Made by a program: the position numbers and the translations under genes
In this document: piece after piece, positions 6,199-9,406 of the stretch
Layout of the letters: every line of letters starts with the position of its first letter
Numbering within the stretch: position 1 is the first letter of the stretch
Notes under the pieces: model-generated
What the model was told of the DNA's origin: nothing
The model's input: the letters and a program-made list of their open reading frames with translations, nothing else
Database searches by the model: none
Origin: Anaerolinea sp.
GTDB taxonomy: Bacteria > Chloroflexota > Anaerolineae > Anaerolineales > Anaerolineaceae
DNA length: 9,406 bases
NCBI GenBank assembly: GCA_013824385.1
Contig: PNNU01000107.1
Span: 1-9,406 of the forward strand
Direction: 5' to 3'

Positions 6199-6702
6199 CT
6201 ATTGAACCAATTTTGCGAAAATCTTGCGCGTGGTTTCGAAAGCCAACGGAGGAAGGTCATCCAGCGGGAACCAGGCAGCCTGGTCAGCATCATCCGCGGG
6301 GGAGAGGATGCCGCCAACCACTTCGGCCCGGTAGGCTAAAAAGATATCAGCGCCGTGAGGATGCTCACGACCGTAAAGGACATCAAAAAGGGATTCGATG
6401 CCTACGTCCAACCCGGTCTCTTCGCGGCATTCACGCACGGCGGCAGCCTGCGGATCTTCAAATGCGTTTACGAATCCTGCGGGGATGCTCCACTGGCGGA
6501 TATAGGGTTCCATGGTGCGGCGTACCAAGAGCACATCGTTACCACGCAGCACCAAAACGCCGGCCGCCACTTTGGGATCCTCGTAATGCACCCATCCGCA
6601 ATTTGGACAGGTGGGACGCTCCTCAGACATCTGAAGTTTCAGCACCAGCTCATGGGCGCACAATGGACAAAACTTGAATGCGGAATGAGAATGCGATGTC
6701 AT
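6199..6702 (-). CDS. Nudix hydrolase with N-terminal zinc ribbon
   Basis: Enzyme of 167 residues that should cleave nucleoside diphosphate-linked compounds with a divalent metal. The Nudix box is perfect: G76-x5-E82-x7-R90-E-C-R-E94-E95-T-G-L98. Before it, C12-x2-C15 and C32-x2-C35 form a zinc ribbon like that of NADH pyrophosphatase (NudC) relatives, but the extra N-terminal domain of NudC is absent. Substrate is therefore open: NAD(H), ADP-ribose or another nucleotide sugar are possible. The chosen ATG at 6702 overlaps the stop of the anti-sigma-like gene by four bases and puts the ribbon close to the N-terminus. An in-frame ATG at 6768 would add 22 residues lying wholly inside the preceding gene. 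There is no clear ribosome site, so translation is probably coupled. It is the last gene of the sigma-factor operon. Confidence 0.93.
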   Translation of the reverse strand: MTSHSHSAFKFCPLCAHELVLKLQMSEERPTCPNCGWVHYEDPKVAAGVLVLRGNDVLLVRRTMEPYIRQWSIPAGFVNAFEDPQAAAVRECREETGLDVGIESLFDVLYGREHPHGADIFLAYRAEVVGGILSPADDADQAAWFPLDDLPPLAFETTRKIFAKLVQ

Positions 6703-7484
6703 CGCTTGCGTAAGAATATGGCTAGAAGTGCAAAGATCAATGCTCCGACACCCAGGCCTATCATCCATATAGTGGAAGCAGGGAAGCGGGGAGCAGAAGA
6801 TCTCGTTTCAAATGAATTTTGTTTTATGGTTTCGCCTTCAGTACCTGGTTCGGGTAATCCCAAAATTAGCGTGGATGGATCAGGTGTAGCCGCCATCTTT
6901 GCAGATGCTTCAGGGCTTTCTGTATCTGCGGACGTAATAACACTTTCCTGGACAACATTCGGCGGACCACCACCGTAGCCACCCAAACCGGTGGCCATTG
7001 CAGATGCATCATTTCCACCGCCACCACCCCTACCCGGCTGCCCCCAGGTAATGATCATCGGAATACTGGACGTTACACCGGTGGCAAAAGCAGCAGAAGA
7101 ATCCATGGCGGCTTCAGGTGCAGATGCCAACATAGGTGCCGGAGCAGCCATTTTTGCCTGAAAGACAAACAGGTTCGACCAGGCAAAAATTGCCATTACT
7201 GCAACAGCGGATGCAGCGGAAACCCAACCAAAGAAACGGTTCAAACCCCACTTAAGGGATCTTTTTTTTGCATATTCAGCAGACAGGGTAAAATTCCGCG
7301 GCGCCCGTTTGGGGGGCAGCGATCTCAACAGCCTGCGCGTGTATTGAATTTCATGAAAAGCAGATTTGAAGTCAGCGTCAGAGTCAAGACGAGTTTTAAG
7401 GGCGGTATTTTCAACATCAGATAATCTACCGTCGAGAAACGCGGAGATTAGCAACCAGTCCTTTTGGGTAAGTGTCATACTCAT
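6699..7484 (-). CDS. Membrane anti-sigma-like protein, cysteine-free
   Basis: Protein of 261 residues, placed directly after an ECF sigma gene with a four-base overlap. Residues about 10-57 (L-I-S-A-F-L-D-G-R-L-S followed by a helix ending in R-R-L-L-R-S-L-P) match the style of the anti-sigma N-terminal domain of the zf-HC2 type. However, the usual His/Cys zinc ligands are missing and the whole protein has no Cys. A first membrane segment lies at about 85-108. A long Ala/Gly/Pro-rich loop (about 109-236, with a Gly run near 152-157 and 168-173) follows, and a second segment at about 238-257 ends in R-K-R. Topology is probably N-in, loop outside, C-in. The expected role is to hold the sigma factor at the membrane until an envelope signal arrives. 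Position and fold style support this, but binding is not shown. No protease site is evident. Confidence 0.8.
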   Translation of the reverse strand: MSMTLTQKDWLLISAFLDGRLSDVENTALKTRLDSDADFKSAFHEIQYTRRLLRSLPPKRAPRNFTLSAEYAKKRSLKWGLNRFFGWVSAASAVAVMAIFAWSNLFVFQAKMAAPAPMLASAPEAAMDSSAAFATGVTSSIPMIITWGQPGRGGGGGNDASAMATGLGGYGGGPPNVVQESVITSADTESPEASAKMAATPDPSTLILGLPEPGTEGETIKQNSFETRSSAPRFPASTIWMIGLGVGALIFALLAIFLRKR

Positions 7485-8092
7485 TCGCGTACCTCACCCT
7501 CTAGACGATACCGGGCGGGCAATAGTTCCTGAAAACCCTGCAAACAATCACGCATCTTTAAACGTGCGCGAGCCAGACGGCTTTTGACCGTACCGAGTGG
7601 GGCGTGGGTGGACTCGGCTACTTCTTCGTAATCCATGCCCTGTACATCCACCAACACCACAACGGCGCGAAAATCCTGGGGCAGGTTTTCAAGGCAGTGA
7701 GATAGTGCATGTTCAAGTTCAGCCTGTTCCATGCTGGTTTCAGGCTGCGGATCATCCGAAGCCATCCACTGGGGGGAATCCATTTCTTCCTGATCATCAT
7801 AATTGAGAGGTTCAAGCGGAGTGGTTGGGCGTCGTTTTTGACGGCGCAGTTCATCGTAACAACCGTTGATGACCATGCGCATCACCCAGGCTTTGAATGA
7901 GCCGCCACGGTAAGTGTTGAGGTTGCGCCAGGCAGAAATGAATGCGTTTTGTACCGCATCCGCAGCCTGGTCTTCATCATTGAGCATGCGATAAGCCACA
8001 TTAAACGCCAAATCCTGGTAAACCAGGATCAAGCGGTTAAAGGCATCCAGTTCGCCTTTCATTGCGGATTGAATTAATGCAGGTTCATCCAT
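7481..8092 (-). CDS. ECF-type RNA polymerase sigma factor
   Basis: Protein of 203 residues, normal for the RpoE-like sigma-70 group. Region 2 (about 17-87) contains the core-binding and -10 recognition helices, with D-Q-A-A-D-A-V-Q-N-A-F-I-S-A-W at 41-55 and a basic end D-E-L-R-R-Q-K-R-R. After an acidic linker (about 95-125), region 4 (about 128-183) has the helix-turn-helix Y155-E-E-V-A-E, then G-T-V-K-S-R-L-A-R-A-R, which binds the -35 element. The membrane anti-sigma-like gene follows with a four-base overlap, the usual sigma/regulator pairing. An AAGGA directly touches the ATG and is too close to work as a normal ribosome site; an in-frame TAA two codons upstream rules out a longer start. 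I see no clear AAC/CGT-type ECF promoter upstream, so autoregulation is not supported by sequence. Confidence 0.95.
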   Translation of the reverse strand: MDEPALIQSAMKGELDAFNRLILVYQDLAFNVAYRMLNDEDQAADAVQNAFISAWRNLNTYRGGSFKAWVMRMVINGCYDELRRQKRRPTTPLEPLNYDDQEEMDSPQWMASDDPQPETSMEQAELEHALSHCLENLPQDFRAVVVLVDVQGMDYEEVAESTHAPLGTVKSRLARARLKMRDCLQGFQELLPARYRLEGEVRE

Positions 8093-8098
8093 TCCTTA

Positions 8099-8104
8099 AT
8101 TGTA
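8099..8104 (-). promoter_or_regulatory. Candidate -10 box placing the start point at the sigma gene ATG
   Basis: TACAAT on the minus strand ends 6 bases before the ATG at 8092, so transcription from it would begin at or within a base or two of the start codon. The -35 side is poor: TTGCAC occurs at a 19-base spacer. With the unusable AAGGA spacing, this suggests a leaderless mRNA. The gene may equally be read through from the permease gene 44 bases upstream. Confidence 0.33.
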
Positions 8105-8136
8105 ATCTAGATACGCAGACAATGTGCAATTACTTA

Positions 8137-8880
8137 TCACTCCCAGCGGAAGGTTTTTGTGGAGATAATGACACCCAGAATTAACATCCCCACCAGCACA
8201 CCTACATCCAATAGATGGGCACTCCAGGCTTCACCAACCCACAATCCGCGCAGCAGATTGACCACGTAAGTCAACGGCAAGAATGCGGATATTTTAATGA
8301 TGGCTGCCGGCAACAGTTCTCGCGGAAAGCCCGCTCCGCTTAGAAATAACATGGGGTAAAGCAGCACCATCCCCACGATTTGAGCCGTGCGCGCCGAAGA
8401 CATCAGGCCTGCCAGGATGAACCCCAACGAGAAGAAACTTAAACTGCACAGTATGAATCCGCCCAATACACTGAGCCAATTCCCTTCAAATTTCACATGA
8501 TAAACAAGTTTTCCGGCGATGATCAGCAGAAACATGCCCAGCAGCGTCATGGCGAAGACGACAATCACCTGCGCTACCAATATGACCAACGGACTAACTG
8601 GAGTGGTTTTAAATCTGCGCAATACGCCATTTTCCCGATAGGCAGCCATGGTAATGGTGATCGACATCAATCCACTGGTGGCGATGATCATGGCTGTGTA
8701 AGCCGGGATGGAAATATCAATGGTACCGCGCCCGTTGAAATGGGCGTTTGGCGTATTCCCGTAGATACTTCCAAACAAAAATAACATCATCAGTGGAAAA
8801 ACCAGGGTGAAAAATGCCCCGATTGGTTCGCGAAAAAACAATTTAGTTTCCATCCAGGTTAGTTTTAGCAAGCTTTTCAT
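8137..8880 (-). CDS. ABC-2 family transporter permease
   Basis: Inner-membrane subunit of 247 residues, typical in length for DrrB/NodJ-like ABC-2 permeases. Six membrane segments are predicted at about 20-38, 57-78, 97-123, 136-160, 167-186 and 224-242. A diagnostic cytoplasmic block lies between the second and third segments: E83-N-G-V-L-R-R-F-K-T-T-P-V-S-P97, matching the E-x(5)-R-x4-T-P-x-S motif of this family. Another conserved area is the S-G-A-G-F-P stretch (181-186) before the last segment. The start lies 6 bases after the stop of the ATPase gene, with GAGG (8888-8885) 4 bases before the ATG, so the two form one operon and one transporter. The cargo (drug, lipid or polymer) cannot be told from sequence. 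It ends in tandem stop codons TGA-TAA. Confidence 0.94.
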   Translation of the reverse strand: MKSLLKLTWMETKLFFREPIGAFFTLVFPLMMLFLFGSIYGNTPNAHFNGRGTIDISIPAYTAMIIATSGLMSITITMAAYRENGVLRRFKTTPVSPLVILVAQVIVVFAMTLLGMFLLIIAGKLVYHVKFEGNWLSVLGGFILCSLSFFSLGFILAGLMSSARTAQIVGMVLLYPMLFLSGAGFPRELLPAAIIKISAFLPLTYVVNLLRGLWVGEAWSAHLLDVGVLVGMLILGVIISTKTFRWE

Positions 8881-8886
8881 TTTTCC

Positions 8887-9406
8887 TCATTCCCTGATCT
8901 GACGGCCGGTCAGGTCTAAAAATACGTCTTCAAGTGTGGGTTGTTCGGTACGTAGATCACGATAGCGAAGGGACAAAGTGGAAAGCAGATTGACCACCGC
9001 CGTAACAAGCTGGGCTGAATCTGTGGACTTTCCAATGACAGTGAGCTTGTCGCCCTGCACTTCCAACTTGCCCAGGTTGGCAAATGCATTTTGAATATCA
9101 GAGGTAACACTCACCTCAAGGGTAAACGAAACACGCTCATTTTGCGACAGGTTTCGTATCAATGCCTGAGGGGAATCCAGCGCCACGATCTTGCCTTGAT
9201 CCAGAATGGCCACCCGGTCGCATAAGCGCTCGGCTTCTTCCATAAAATGAGTGGTCAGGTATATGGTCTTGCCCTGATTGCGCACACTGCGGACGAGATC
9301 CCAGATGGTATGCCGCGCCTGCGGATCAAGACCGGTGGTCAATTCGTCAAGAAAAACCAGGTTGGGATTCGGCAGCAAGGCCAGGGCAATAAAAAGCCGC
9401 TGCTTT
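8887..9406 (-). CDS. ABC transporter ATP-binding protein, partial (N-terminus outside window)
   Basis: C-terminal 172 residues of an ABC ATPase; the reading frame stays open to the right edge. The first visible residues K-Q-R-L-F-I-A-L-A are the end of the signature region. They are followed by Walker B L-V-F-L-D-E, the D-loop T-G-L-D-P-Q and the switch His in T-T-H-F-M-E-E-A-E. Walker A, the Q-loop and the LSGG core lie beyond the edge. The tail (about 85 residues after the nucleotide-binding core, ending in L-E-D-V-F-L-D-L-T-G-R) is the C-terminal domain usual for DrrA/CcmA-type exporters. It powers the permease encoded immediately downstream. An in-frame TTG at 9378 could be mistaken for a start, but coding clearly continues past it. 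Confidence 0.96.
   Translation of the reverse strand, partial: KQRLFIALALLPNPNLVFLDELTTGLDPQARHTIWDLVRSVRNQGKTIYLTTHFMEEAERLCDRVAILDQGKIVALDSPQALIRNLSQNERVSFTLEVSVTSDIQNAFANLGKLEVQGDKLTVIGKSTDSAQLVTAVVNLLSTLSLRYRDLRTEQPTLEDVFLDLTGRQIRE

Noticed and set aside
6191..6211. Inverted repeat ATTGGTT / AACCAAT over the Nudix stop codon
   Set aside because: Seven AT-rich base pairs with a 7-base loop and no T tract after it on the minus strand. It is mostly inside coding sequence, so a terminator role is unlikely.
6699..6860. Sortase-type sorting signal (L-P-E-P-G-T, then hydrophobic segment and R-K-R)
   Set aside because: The motif is not a true LPxTG, and it lies over 25 residues before the hydrophobic segment, too far for a sorting signal. 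A plain second membrane segment is simpler.
6355..6978. Open frame of 207 codons on the plus strand
   Set aside because: Antisense to the Nudix box and the anti-sigma-like gene, both well supported on the minus strand. The product shows no recognisable motif.
7018..7047. G-rich stretch on the minus strand as a possible G-quadruplex
   Set aside because: Only three runs of three or more G are present and the rest are GG pairs. The stretch is explained by Gly codons of the outer loop of the anti-sigma-like protein.
8887..9378. Reading the ABC ATPase as a complete gene from the TTG at 9378
   Set aside because: The frame continues to the window edge and encodes the end of the ABC signature region, so the gene is simply cut by the window.

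Overview
The window is a bacterial chromosomal segment in which every supported gene lies on the minus strand, so transcription runs from the right end to the left. The best guess at source is a Chloroflexota bacterium of the Anaerolineae type. This rests on lipoproteins with long Thr/Pro linkers, the style of the FtsK protein, and an extracytoplasmic-function (ECF) sigma factor paired with a cysteine-free anti-sigma-like protein. It is an inference from protein style, not a database match. No rRNA, tRNA, CRISPR array, transposase or phage gene is visible, and no gap between genes exceeds 300 bases.

Right to left, region 1 (9406-8137) is the end of an ABC transporter ATPase, cut by the window edge, followed by its ABC-2 family permease. 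Together they form a DrrAB-like export system. Region 2 (8092-6199) is a tight three-gene operon: ECF sigma factor, membrane anti-sigma-like protein and zinc-ribbon Nudix hydrolase. Each downstream start overlaps the preceding stop by four bases (ATGA). A hairpin with a T-rich tail just after the Nudix gene may terminate it. Region 3 (6109-3728) is a full-length FtsK/SpoIIIE DNA translocase.

Region 4 (3528-2339) is a two-gene unit with an ATGA overlap: a small membrane protein with two Cys pairs (possible zinc ribbon), then an RDD-family membrane protein with a C-terminal SHOCT-like helix. Region 5 (2245-139) holds two paralogous predicted lipoproteins of nearly equal length, each with its own Shine-Dalgarno site and TATAAT box. 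They share a C-x5-C pair, a GWxAKDQ block and a C-terminal beta-rich domain between Thr/Pro linkers.

Functionally the window mixes housekeeping (chromosome segregation by FtsK, nucleotide clean-up by Nudix) with envelope functions (export, membrane-linked transcription control, surface lipoproteins). The less ordinary parts are the lipoprotein pair, the twin palindromes around the promoter of the leftmost gene, and the cysteine-free, two-membrane-segment anti-sigma-like protein coupled to a Nudix enzyme. I do not see a clear, complete, previously undescribed system; these are leads rather than demonstrations.
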